64,000 nucleotides of DNA from Actinomycetota bacterium (GTDB lineage: Bacteria > Actinomycetota > Actinomycetes > Nanopelagicales > Nanopelagicaceae). The DNA lies in the NCBI GenBank assembly GCA_009698815.1, contig WLPJ01000001.1, positions 93,567 through 157,566 on the forward strand. The letters are read 5' to 3'. Below the pieces are notes generated by a model, which did no database searches, was not told where the DNA came from, and saw nothing but the letters and a program-made list of their open reading frames with translations. Both the position numbers and the translations under genes were made by a program. Position 1 is the first letter of the stretch, and the number at the start of each line of letters is the position of its first letter. Below, in pieces: positions 56,987-64,000 of this stretch.

Positions 56987-58125
56987 AACTACCAGCGGGC
57001 TTTAGCGCTGCGGCTATCTCCGCTGGACTCAAGAGTTCAGGTGGGTTGGATCTAACTTTGATTGTCAATAATGGTCCACTCTTTGACGCAGCAGCTGTTT
57101 ACACAACAAATCAAGTAGTTGCCGCACCAGTGATCTGGAGCAGGCAAGTTACTAAAGAGAAAATTGTACGCGCAGCTGTTCTAAATTCTGGAGGCGCAAA
57201 TGCATGCACAGGTCCGCAGGGGTTTGCGGATACGCATCGAACCGCGGAATTTGTCGGATCAACTTTAAATATCTCATCAGGCGAAGTTGTTGTTTGTTCA
57301 ACTGGGTTAATTGGTGAACTACTTCCCATACAGAAGATCTTTGATGGCATTTCTGCTCTTTCATCGCAGCTGCAGACAGATTCCTTGGAAGATGTGGCGC
57401 GAGCGATTATGACAACAGACTCTGTTCCTAAGATCGCCAATTTCGCAATCAATGGCGTAAGTTTTGCCGGAATTGCGAAAGGCGCTGGCATGCTAGCCCC
57501 GGCGCTGGCAACGATGTTATCCGTCGTTATGACAGATGCGATTTTGCCCGATAACGCCCAAGATATTTTCCAACGGGTCACAGATCGTACATACAATCGA
57601 ATCGACTCTGATGGCTGCACTTCAACAAATGACACGGTACTACTGATGGGTTCTGGTGCCAGTCGAGTAGCCTTAAGCGCCTTAGATTTCGAAGAATCAC
57701 TCATGAAAATTTGCAGTTCATTAACTCAACAATTAATCGCCGATGCTGAAGGATCAACCAAGACAGTTGCAATCAACGTTACTGGGGCGATGACTGAAGC
57801 AGATGCCGTCGAAGTCGCACGAGCATGTGCCAGAAATAATCTTTTGAAGTGTGCAATATTCGGGGCAGACCCTAATTGGGGACGCGTCCTTGCTGCCGTT
57901 GGCACCGCACGGGCAACTATGGATCCTGTAAATATTGATGTGGCGCTAAATGGGGTTCAAGTTGCCAAAGCCAGCGCGCCATTTGCAGATAGATTCAGTG
58001 TTCGCTTTGATGATCGCTTAGTTACCATCGATATCAACTTAAATTTGGGAACATCTCACGCAACGGTTATGACAAATGATCTATCCCATGACTACGTTCA
58101 TGAGAATTCTGCGTACGCAACATGA
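56983..58125 (+). CDS. argJ: Glutamate N-acetyltransferase (ArgJ)
   Basis: ArgJ recycles the acetyl group from N-acetylornithine to glutamate; many forms also use acetyl-CoA to make N-acetylglutamate. The 380-residue precursor has the self-cleavage site in KGAGMLAPALATMLSVVMTDA, splitting between Ala and the nucleophile Thr. The C-terminal chain contains DGCTSTNDTVLLMGSGAS and GADPNWGRVLAA. No argA or separate N-acetylglutamate synthase lies nearby, so the bifunctional role is likely. It overlaps argC and argB by four bases each. Confidence 0.95.
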   Translation: MKLPAGFSAAAISAGLKSSGGLDLTLIVNNGPLFDAAAVYTTNQVVAAPVIWSRQVTKEKIVRAAVLNSGGANACTGPQGFADTHRTAEFVGSTLNISSGEVVVCSTGLIGELLPIQKIFDGISALSSQLQTDSLEDVARAIMTTDSVPKIANFAINGVSFAGIAKGAGMLAPALATMLSVVMTDAILPDNAQDIFQRVTDRTYNRIDSDGCTSTNDTVLLMGSGASRVALSALDFEESLMKICSSLTQQLIADAEGSTKTVAINVTGAMTEADAVEVARACARNNLLKCAIFGADPNWGRVLAAVGTARATMDPVNIDVALNGVQVAKASAPFADRFSVRFDDRLVTIDINLNLGTSHATVMTNDLSHDYVHENSAYAT

Positions 58126-58907
58126 TCGTCGTTAAGTTTGGCGGGCACGCTATGACTGATACACACGGTGGTTTCGCTGCTGCGATTTCTGAGGCCGTTC
58201 ATAATGGAATTAAACTAGTGATTGTTCATGGGGGAGGTCCGCAAATCAACGCCGCACTTGATGCAGCCGCTATTGAATCTGAATTTATTGGGGGCTTTAG
58301 AGTTACAACGCCCGAAATTTTCGAGATAGTCGAGCAAGTGCTAGCGCACGAAGTTGGCCCAGCGATTGCTAATTCGCTCTTAAAAATCGGAGTAAATGCT
58401 GTTGCGATATCTGGCCGTACTAGCGAATCTTTAATTGCAGAGCCGTTACGTAAGTTAGTTGATGGCACTCCCGCAGATTTAGGTCTGGTGGGCGTTATTA
58501 CAGCGGTAAACCCACAAGCGATCCGTAACGCACTCAAAGGTGGCCAAGTTCCAGTCATTTCACCAATAGCAATTGATGAGGATTTCCGCGGAGGGCTCAA
58601 TGTAAATGCAGATATCGCCGCTGCGGCAATTGCAGGAGCGCTAGATGCATCAGTTCTAATAATCATGACTGATGTCGCAGGAATTTATCGCAACTGGCCA
58701 GATAAAAGCTCACTGATTGAAGAAATTAGCGCCATTGAACTCTCCGAAATAAAAAATGGCTTTGCAGAAGGTATGGCGCCGAAAGTACAGGCTTGCCTAG
58801 ATGCCATCGCCGCCGGTGCGCAAGCTGTTCGTATCATCGATGGAACTGACCCAAAGAGCTTTGCACTTGCTCTAAATAACGCTGGTGGGACTCTGGTGAC
58901 GAAATGA
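58122..58907 (+). CDS. argB: Acetylglutamate kinase
   Basis: ArgB phosphorylates N-acetylglutamate and is usually the arginine-inhibited step. The 261-residue amino-acid-kinase-fold protein has VVKFGGHAM at the N-terminus, VHGGGPQINAAL, VNADIAAAAIAGAL and ASVLIIMTDVAGIY. The protein lacks the N-terminal kinked helix that arginine-inhibited hexameric forms carry and is short, like E. coli ArgB (about 258 residues), so feedback inhibition by arginine may be weak. This is inference from length only. Confidence 0.95.
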   Translation: MIVVKFGGHAMTDTHGGFAAAISEAVHNGIKLVIVHGGGPQINAALDAAAIESEFIGGFRVTTPEIFEIVEQVLAHEVGPAIANSLLKIGVNAVAISGRTSESLIAEPLRKLVDGTPADLGLVGVITAVNPQAIRNALKGGQVPVISPIAIDEDFRGGLNVNADIAAAAIAGALDASVLIIMTDVAGIYRNWPDKSSLIEEISAIELSEIKNGFAEGMAPKVQACLDAIAAGAQAVRIIDGTDPKSFALALNNAGGTLVTK

Positions 58908-60082
58908 CTATCAAGAGAAATCAATCAATTACCTGGTCAGATGTTATGCAAAATAATTATGGCGCACCCTCAATCACCTTGACTTCGGGCAAAGGTCTGG
59001 TTGTAACTGATATCAACGGTAAGAGATATTTAGATTTTCTAGGTGGCATCGCAACTAATGTGCTTGGCCACGCGCATCCTGCAATCGTGAAAGCAGTCTC
59101 AAAACAGATAGCCACCCTGGGGCACGTCAGTAACTTGTACAGCCATCCGGCTGGGTTAGAACTTGCCCAGAAGTTGATTTCTCTGACGCAAGATCCAACA
59201 GCACGGGTCTTCTTCTGCAATTCTGGCGCCGAAGCCAATGAAGCAGCGCTTAAGCTCTCGCGCAAGACTGGCAAGTCGCGAATAGTCGCCACAAATAACT
59301 CATTCCACGGCAGAACTATGGGCGCACTTTCACTTACTGGTCAGCCAGAGAAGCGAAATCCATTTAAGCCTCTCATTAAGAATATAAAGCATGTGACCTT
59401 TGGTGACATCACCCAGATGCGCAAGGCGGTTAACTCAAAAACAGCGATGGTTATTGTCGAACCAATCATGGGCGAAGCTGGCGTGATAGTTCCGCCGCTT
59501 GGATATCTCAAGCAACTGCGCGACATGTGCAATGAGCACGGAGTTTTGTTGGTCTTTGATTGCGTGCAAACAGGCATGGGACGAACGGGTACTTGGTTCG
59601 GATATGAAGATGAAAAGATTCGCCCGGATGTAATAACTCTTGCCAAGGGTCTCGGGGGAGGTCTGCCGCTAGGTGCGATGATTTCTTTAGGAAGTAATAC
59701 ACCACAATTCGCACCAGGAGAACATGGAACTACCTTCGGTGGAAATCCAGTAGCAGTGGCAGCAGGTTTGGCTGCAATCAGCGTAATCGAAAAGAATCGA
59801 TTAATGATTTCGGCTAAAAGTTTTGAGAAACGTTTGAAAATAAAATTGGAAGTGATTCGTGGCGTTACAGAAGTACGTGGTCGTGGTTTATTAATCGGTA
59901 TCGGACTCAATGGCAACTATGCAAAAGAGTTAGCGGGGCTCTTGGCTGATCGCGGAATATTGGTTAACGCACCGAATGCAAACACAATACGAATTGCACC
60001 AGCACTGATCGTCACAAAAGTTCAGATTGATAAGTTCATAAATATCTTTACACAATGTATGCAGGAGGTAATACGTGGCTAA
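58904..60082 (+). CDS. argD: Acetylornithine aminotransferase
   Basis: ArgD makes N-acetylornithine from the semialdehyde with glutamate as amino donor. The 392-residue class-III aminotransferase has FCNSGAEANEAALKLSRK for phosphate binding, the stacking motif NNSFHGRTMGALSLTGQ, VFDCVQTGMGRTG and the pyridoxal lysine in ITLAKGLGGGLPLGA. It overlaps argB in ATGA and argR by eight bases. The gene usually found next, argF, is missing. Confidence 0.95.
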   Translation: MTIKRNQSITWSDVMQNNYGAPSITLTSGKGLVVTDINGKRYLDFLGGIATNVLGHAHPAIVKAVSKQIATLGHVSNLYSHPAGLELAQKLISLTQDPTARVFFCNSGAEANEAALKLSRKTGKSRIVATNNSFHGRTMGALSLTGQPEKRNPFKPLIKNIKHVTFGDITQMRKAVNSKTAMVIVEPIMGEAGVIVPPLGYLKQLRDMCNEHGVLLVFDCVQTGMGRTGTWFGYEDEKIRPDVITLAKGLGGGLPLGAMISLGSNTPQFAPGEHGTTFGGNPVAVAAGLAAISVIEKNRLMISAKSFEKRLKIKLEVIRGVTEVRGRGLLIGIGLNGNYAKELAGLLADRGILVNAPNANTIRIAPALIVTKVQIDKFINIFTQCMQEVIRG

Positions 60083-60596
60083 AGTTCTTAACTCAACTTC
60101 AGTTTCGGCACGTCGCGCTAAGGCTATAGCGCTGATAAAGGCTGGCGTTGTACATTCGCAATCAGATCTTGTGAAATTGTTGAAGAAGGCTGGCTTTGCA
60201 GTTACTCAGGCAACCGCGAGTCGCGACCTCGAAGAAGTCGGCGCAGTTCGTTCGCGAAATTCTGCAGGTGAATTGATCTATCAAATTGGGACAACTTCTG
60301 ACGGTGCAATCTCGAAATCAATGCCACTTCCATCGGACCTAATTCTCTCAGTAGAACCATCTGGGAATTTGGCTGTCGTTCGCACGCCTCCCGGCGGGGC
60401 ACAATTTCTGGCAAGTGCTCTAGATAATTCGGGGATCGCAAGCATCATCGGCACCATCGCAGGGGACGACACGGTTCTGGTTGTATCGAAGAAGTCCAAC
60501 GGGGGAGCCGAATTAGCGAAAGAATTGCTCTCGTTCGGCAGAACTTCGAACAAGTCAGCAAGCAAATCATCAAGTGGTGGAAAGGCGGGAAAATAA
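60075..60596 (+). CDS. argR: Arginine repressor ArgR
   Basis: ArgR is the hexameric arginine-dependent repressor. The 173-residue protein has an N-terminal winged helix (RRAKAIALIKAGVVHSQSDLVKLLKKAG, QATASRDLEEVGAV) and a C-terminal oligomer/arginine domain with GTIAGDDTVLVV. A Ser/Lys-rich tail (SNKSASKSSSGGKAGK) extends beyond the usual end. The start is GTG with a perfect AGGAGG, overlapping argD. Being inside the operon whose operator has two ARG boxes, it is autoregulated. Confidence 0.95.
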   Translation: MAKVLNSTSVSARRAKAIALIKAGVVHSQSDLVKLLKKAGFAVTQATASRDLEEVGAVRSRNSAGELIYQIGTTSDGAISKSMPLPSDLILSVEPSGNLAVVRTPPGGAQFLASALDNSGIASIIGTIAGDDTVLVVSKKSNGGAELAKELLSFGRTSNKSASKSSSGGKAGK

Positions 60597-62023
60597 TGGC
60601 GCTCTGGGGTGGAAGATTTTCTGATGCGCCAACAGATGCCGTTTTTGCGCTCTCGCGCAGCGTACATTTTGATTGGCGTTTAGCGCCCTACGATCTGCGT
60701 TCTTCGTTATCCCATTTGAAAGTTATCCGCGCCAACGGTTTACTGCAAGAAGGCGTTGCGAAAGAGATCGAGCAGGCGCTGCGAGAACTAATCATGGAAG
60801 TTGAATCAGGAAAGTTTTCAGCGATTGATAGCGATGAAGATGTACATAGTGCGCTCGAAAGAGGTTTAACAGAAAAAATCGGTGCCACTGGTGGTTCACT
60901 CCGTGCGGGACGTTCCCGAAATGACCAAGTAGCCACAGATCTAAAACTTTTCGCGATTGATCACATGCTGGAAGTTGCTAGTTCGATCACGCAATTACAG
61001 GCTGCGCTATTGGCAAAAGCGAGCGAATACGGTGATGCATCAGCTCCCGGATTTACGCACATGCAGCATGCGCAACCGATTCTCTTTGGCCATGAAATTG
61101 CTAAACATGTTCAATCTTTTTCACGCGATTTAGAACGTATCCAAGATTGGTTAATACGCACCAGCGTCAGCCCGCTTGGATCTGGCGCCTTAGCAGGATC
61201 AGGATTGGCTTTAGATCCCTCGGCAACTGCGCGTGATCTCGGATTCGCTTCATCATCTGCTAACAGCATTGACGCAGTATCAGACCGAGATTTTGTTGCC
61301 GAGGCACTTTTTATCTTGTCAATGATCGGAGTGCATCTATCTCGCATTGGAGAAGAGTGGTGTATCTGGGCGACGACCGAATTCGGTTGGGCGCAAGTTG
61401 CAGATGCTTACTCCACTGGTTCTTCCATAATGCCGCAGAAAAAGAATCCAGATATGGCAGAACTGGCTCGCGGTAAAGCCGGACGACTAATCGGAAACTT
61501 AACTGCAGTATTAGCAATGTTGAAAGGTTTACCCTTTGCATACAACCGTGATCTGCAAGAAGATAAGGAACCGCTCTTTGATTCACTAGATACCGTACTT
61601 TTGGTTCTGCCAGCTGTCACCGGAATGGTAGCGACGACAAATTTTGATCGTGCCAAAATGTTAGCGGCGGCTCCTCTAGGTTTTTCATTGGCAACTGAAA
61701 TTGCAGATTTTCTGGTAGGCGCTCATGTTCCATTTGCAGAAGCTCACGAGGCAGCGGGAAAGTGCGTCGCCCTCTGTGAAAAAGATGGAATCCAACTTGA
61801 TCAGCTAAGTGATCAACAATTTAAATCTATTCACTCGGCACTCACTCCGGAGATTCGTAAAGTCCTAACGGTTCAAGGAGCCATTGCCTCTCGCACCACT
61901 GTCGGGGCAACAGGACCGACGGCCTTTGCTGATCAAATCAAGTCAGCAACGACAAATTTGTCGAGACTTGCAAAGGTAATTGCTGCCCAACGCAAAGCTT
62001 TTTCCGAGATGATGGGTGCATGA
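60596..62023 (+). CDS. argH: Argininosuccinate lyase
   Basis: ArgH splits argininosuccinate to arginine and fumarate. The 475-residue protein has WGGRFSDAPTD at the N-terminus, the catalytic His in PGFTHMQHAQPILFGHE, and the fumarase/aspartase superfamily signature GSSIMPQKKNPD. It begins in a TAATG overlap with argR and ends in an ATGA overlap with tyrS. argG, whose product supplies its substrate and which is usually adjacent, is not here. Confidence 0.96.
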   Translation: MALWGGRFSDAPTDAVFALSRSVHFDWRLAPYDLRSSLSHLKVIRANGLLQEGVAKEIEQALRELIMEVESGKFSAIDSDEDVHSALERGLTEKIGATGGSLRAGRSRNDQVATDLKLFAIDHMLEVASSITQLQAALLAKASEYGDASAPGFTHMQHAQPILFGHEIAKHVQSFSRDLERIQDWLIRTSVSPLGSGALAGSGLALDPSATARDLGFASSSANSIDAVSDRDFVAEALFILSMIGVHLSRIGEEWCIWATTEFGWAQVADAYSTGSSIMPQKKNPDMAELARGKAGRLIGNLTAVLAMLKGLPFAYNRDLQEDKEPLFDSLDTVLLVLPAVTGMVATTNFDRAKMLAAAPLGFSLATEIADFLVGAHVPFAEAHEAAGKCVALCEKDGIQLDQLSDQQFKSIHSALTPEIRKVLTVQGAIASRTTVGATGPTAFADQIKSATTNLSRLAKVIAAQRKAFSEMMGA

Positions 62024-63312
62024 ATACCGCCATGACTATTTTATCTAACGAGTTAATTGCCGATCTCAAATGGCGCGGCCTCTTCTCGCAATCAACCGAT
62101 GAAAAAGCGCTAATTGAAGCGCTCAAGAATCCAACTACGCTTTACATCGGCTTTGATCCAACCGCCCCAAGTCTGCATGTTGGCAATTTAGTTGTGCTCT
62201 TAGCGCTTCGTCGTTTTCAGTTGGCTGGCCACATCCCAATCGCACTAGTCGGGGGAGCCACGGGGTTGATCGGAGATCCCAGTGGCAAGAACGAAGAGCG
62301 CTCTCTTAATACCACCGATGTAGTTGCGGCCTGGGTGGAACGCATTCGTGTACAAGTTTCTAAATACCTGGATTTTCAGGCGAAACCTAATGCAGCAATT
62401 GTGGCAAATAATTTAGATTGGACTTCACCACTTTCAGCAATTGAATTCTTACGCGATATCGGAAAGCATTTCAGCGTTAATCAAATGCTTGCTAAAGATT
62501 CAGTTGCATCACGCCTTGAAGCTGGTGGTATTTCTTATACCGAATTCTCATATCAAGTATTGCAGTCTTATGATTTTCTAGAACTTTACCGCCGCCACAA
62601 CTGCACTTTGCAATTAGGTGGATCAGATCAGTGGGGAAATATCGTTGCAGGTTTAGATTTAATTCGCCGCGTTGAAAGTGGTAGCGGACATGCGCTAACT
62701 ATTCCGCTACTTGCCAAAGCCGACGGCAGTAAATTCGGTAAGACCGCTGGTGGCGCGATTTGGCTCGATCCAGAGATGACATCGCCGTACGCTTTCTTTC
62801 AATATTGGTTGAACACCGATGATCAGGATGTTATTAACTTCCTCAAGGTGTTTTCATTCAAATCGCGCGGAGAAATCGAAGCGCTCGAAAAAACGCATAA
62901 TGAAAACCCTGGTGCACGCGAAGCCCATCGCGCACTTGCACGTGAGTTGACTTCAATCGTTCATTCTGAAGAAATTTGCAATCGTGTTGAACTGGCGGCA
63001 CGCGCACTGTTCGGTCAAGGCGAACTTTCTGATCTAGATGAGGCAACTTTGGCATCAGCGTTAGCTGAACTGCCACGTACAACTGTAAAAAGTGGGGAAC
63101 CAATCCCAACCTGGGTAGATCTTTTGGCGGCTACCGGAGTTGTTGACTCAAAATCTGCCGCGCGACGAATCGTTAAAGAGGGCGGAGCTTATTTAAACAA
63201 CTCCAAAATCTCTGGCGAAGATTTTGCACCTCAAAAAAGTGACTTTTTATGCGGTAAATATGCAGTTTTGCGCAAAGGCAAACGCGATTTAGCTGCCGTC
63301 GAACTTATCTAA
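62020..63312 (+). CDS. tyrS: Tyrosyl-tRNA synthetase
   Basis: TyrS charges tRNA-Tyr. The 430-residue class-I enzyme has YIGFDPTAPSLHVGNLV, where HVGN is the HIGH motif, GGATGLIGDPSGK, the tyrosine-site QVLQSYDFLELYR and LGGSDQWGNIVAG, and KFGKT as the KMSKS equivalent. A C-terminal S4 RNA-binding domain (about 360-425, ARRIVKEGGAYLNNSKI) completes it. ATG 62020 overlaps argH, and a second ATG lies four codons later. It is the last protein gene before the rRNA operon. No T-box precedes it. Confidence 0.96.
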   Translation: MNTAMTILSNELIADLKWRGLFSQSTDEKALIEALKNPTTLYIGFDPTAPSLHVGNLVVLLALRRFQLAGHIPIALVGGATGLIGDPSGKNEERSLNTTDVVAAWVERIRVQVSKYLDFQAKPNAAIVANNLDWTSPLSAIEFLRDIGKHFSVNQMLAKDSVASRLEAGGISYTEFSYQVLQSYDFLELYRRHNCTLQLGGSDQWGNIVAGLDLIRRVESGSGHALTIPLLAKADGSKFGKTAGGAIWLDPEMTSPYAFFQYWLNTDDQDVINFLKVFSFKSRGEIEALEKTHNENPGAREAHRALARELTSIVHSEEICNRVELAARALFGQGELSDLDEATLASALAELPRTTVKSGEPIPTWVDLLAATGVVDSKSAARRIVKEGGAYLNNSKISGEDFAPQKSDFLCGKYAVLRKGKRDLAAVELI

Positions 63313-63340
63313 AAGCCATCCCTGCCAGCGTTTACCCCCA

Positions 63341-63356
63341 TATTTACGTATAAATA
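63341..63356. repeat. AT-rich inverted repeat upstream of the rRNA promoter
   Basis: TATTTA-CGTA-TAAATA lies about 60 bases before the -35 box of P1, in AT-rich DNA of the sort that acts as an UP element or factor-binding site. Confidence 0.35.
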
Positions 63357-63415
63357 CGCGATTTTTGCGATATTAAGGATATGACCAATCCCACTAGCGA
63401 TGGGGTTAGCGCGAT

Positions 63416-63444
63416 TTGACCCCTGCCCCGCATGCGCCTATAGT
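63416..63444 (+). promoter_or_regulatory. Main rRNA promoter P1
   Basis: TTGACC and TATAGT are separated by exactly 17 bases. It is the best sigma-70-type match in the window, about 380 bases before mature 16S rRNA, which is usual for actinobacterial rRNA promoters. Confidence 0.8.
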
Positions 63445-63519
63445 TACGCTCCTTGCTGTGTGAACGGACGAATTAGGCCGTACAGCATCTTGCCCGATCT
63501 AGTACTTACAAAGGCCGGT

Positions 63520-63549
63520 TTGACCGTGCGCGCGTGAATGGACTAGGTT
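63520..63549 (+). promoter_or_regulatory. Possible second rRNA promoter P2
   Basis: TTGACC is repeated, followed after 18 bases by TAGGTT. The -10 is weak, but the same -35 box as P1 and the tandem layout favour a second promoter. Confidence 0.4.
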
Positions 63550-63604
63550 TGGCGGTCTGCCCTGAAAACCGGCCAAAAGCCGCGAAGCAGTGCGCATCCG
63601 TACC

Positions 63605-63624
63605 TTGAGAACTCAACAGCGTGC
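63605..63624 (+). promoter_or_regulatory. Conserved actinobacterial 16S leader element
   Basis: TTGAGAACTCAACAGCGTGC, with a TTGAG/CTCAA symmetric core, is a sequence I recall from leaders and spacers of other actinobacterial rRNA operons, probably tied to antitermination or processing. Confidence 0.5.
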
Positions 63625-63638
63625 CATAAGTTAATGCC

Positions 63639-63801
63639 AGAAGATGGCTAACTTTGCTATGCAAACTTGTTTGCAATTAACAAGGCCCATCTTCTAAATA
63701 AATACTTCAATGAAGTATGCGTAAAACACTGTTTATTCAGGGTTTTGCAATACTCGTTGATTTCCTTTGGTAAAGACAAAATAAACGACAGTTTGTTTGT
63801 C
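63639..63801 (+). repeat. Series of hairpins in the 16S rRNA leader
   Basis: Four hairpins follow one another: AGAAGATGG/CCATCTTCT (63639-63695) enclosing GCAAA/TTTGC; ATACTTCA/TGAAGTAT (63702-63718); GTAAAAC/GTTTTGC (from 63721); and an imperfect GACAAA.../...TTTGTC stem (63775-63801) just before the mature end. They probably serve RNase processing and ribosome assembly. Confidence 0.5.
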
Positions 63802-63823
63802 TCGTAAGCCATGAACAAAACTT

Positions 63824-64000
63824 TCTATGGAGAGTTTGATCCTGGCTCAGGACGAACGCTGGCGGCGTGCTTAACACATGCAAGTCGAGCGATGAGATCA
63901 CTTCGGTGATGGATTAGCGGCGAACGGGTGAGGAACACGTGAAGAATCTGCCTTCAACTCTGGGATAACTCCGGGAAACCGGGGCTAATACCGGATATGA
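63824..64000 (+). rRNA. rrs: 16S ribosomal RNA, 5' part (cut by window end)
   Basis: The universal 5' region GAGTTTGATCCTGGCTCAG and GAACGCTGGCGGCGTGC is present, then a short V1 loop (GATCACTTCGGTGAT), GGCGAACGGGTGAGGAACACGTG and CCGGGAAACCGGGGCTAATACCGG. The last two are common in Actinobacteria. The start is set by counting back from GAGTTTGATC and could be off by a few bases. About 177 bases are in the window. Confidence 0.95.

Noticed and set aside
57111-57704. 197-residue ORF antisense to argJ
   Set aside because: It is a mirror frame of a well-supported argJ and has no homology that I recognise.
59341-59916. 191-residue ORF antisense to argD
   Set aside because: It is a shadow of argD without any domain signature or start context.

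Overview
The window is a gene-dense piece of a chromosome from a low-to-moderate GC actinobacterium. Actinobacterial markers are WhiA, RbpA, an ANTAR response regulator of the PdtaR type, the sufR-B-D-Rieske-C-S-U-T operon, a DUF3099 protein beside SURF1, an InhA-type FabI beside FabG, and the 5' end of a 16S rRNA gene. Very short spacers, many ATGA/TAATG stop-start overlaps and no mobile elements suggest a streamlined genome, such as a free-living aquatic lineage of the acI/Nanopelagicales kind. That placement is inference; the 16S fragment is too short for me to name a genus.

Layout: 1-2.3 kb holds a membrane-anchored DsbA-like thioredoxin, lgt and a VIT-family metal transporter. 2.5-10 kb holds glutamate synthase (gltB, gltD) and pyruvate kinase. 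At 10.0 kb is an odd short tRNA with a CAA anticodon. It ends one base before the start codon of the ANTAR regulator gene pdtaR. 10.8-15.6 kb is a branched-chain amino-acid ABC importer (livK, terminator, livHMGF). 15.6-21.4 kb holds a thioesterase, polA, an MFS transporter and rpsA with a structured leader. 21.5-31 kb runs coaE-uvrB-uvrA-uvrC-rapZ-[yvcK scar]-whiA. 31-34.8 kb is gap-pgk-tpiA-secG-rbpA. 34.8-39.3 kb on the minus strand is ctaA-tkt-pgi. 39.3-45.7 kb is the Suf Fe-S operon. 45.7-50.3 kb holds an ABC exporter, SURF1, DUF3099, fabG and fabI. 50.4-52.4 kb is infC-rpmI-rplT plus an rRNA methyltransferase gene. 52.4-63.3 kb is pheS-pheT and argC-J-B-D-R-H-tyrS. 63.3-64 kb is the rRNA promoter and leader with the first ~177 bases of 16S rRNA.

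How they work together: this is mainly a housekeeping region covering nitrogen assimilation, lower glycolysis, nucleotide excision repair, Fe-S assembly, cytochrome oxidase maturation (ctaA, SURF1), fatty-acid elongation, translation and arginine synthesis. Many first genes of transcription units carry a TANNNT -10 box 5-8 bases before the start codon and no Shine-Dalgarno, which suggests widespread leaderless transcription. The points most worth a second look are the class-I tRNA(CAA) joined to the ANTAR regulator, the 40-codon ORF where yvcK should be, the two competing hairpins in the rpsA leader, the AUC start of infC, and the paired ARG boxes over a leaderless argC promoter in an arg operon lacking argF and argG.
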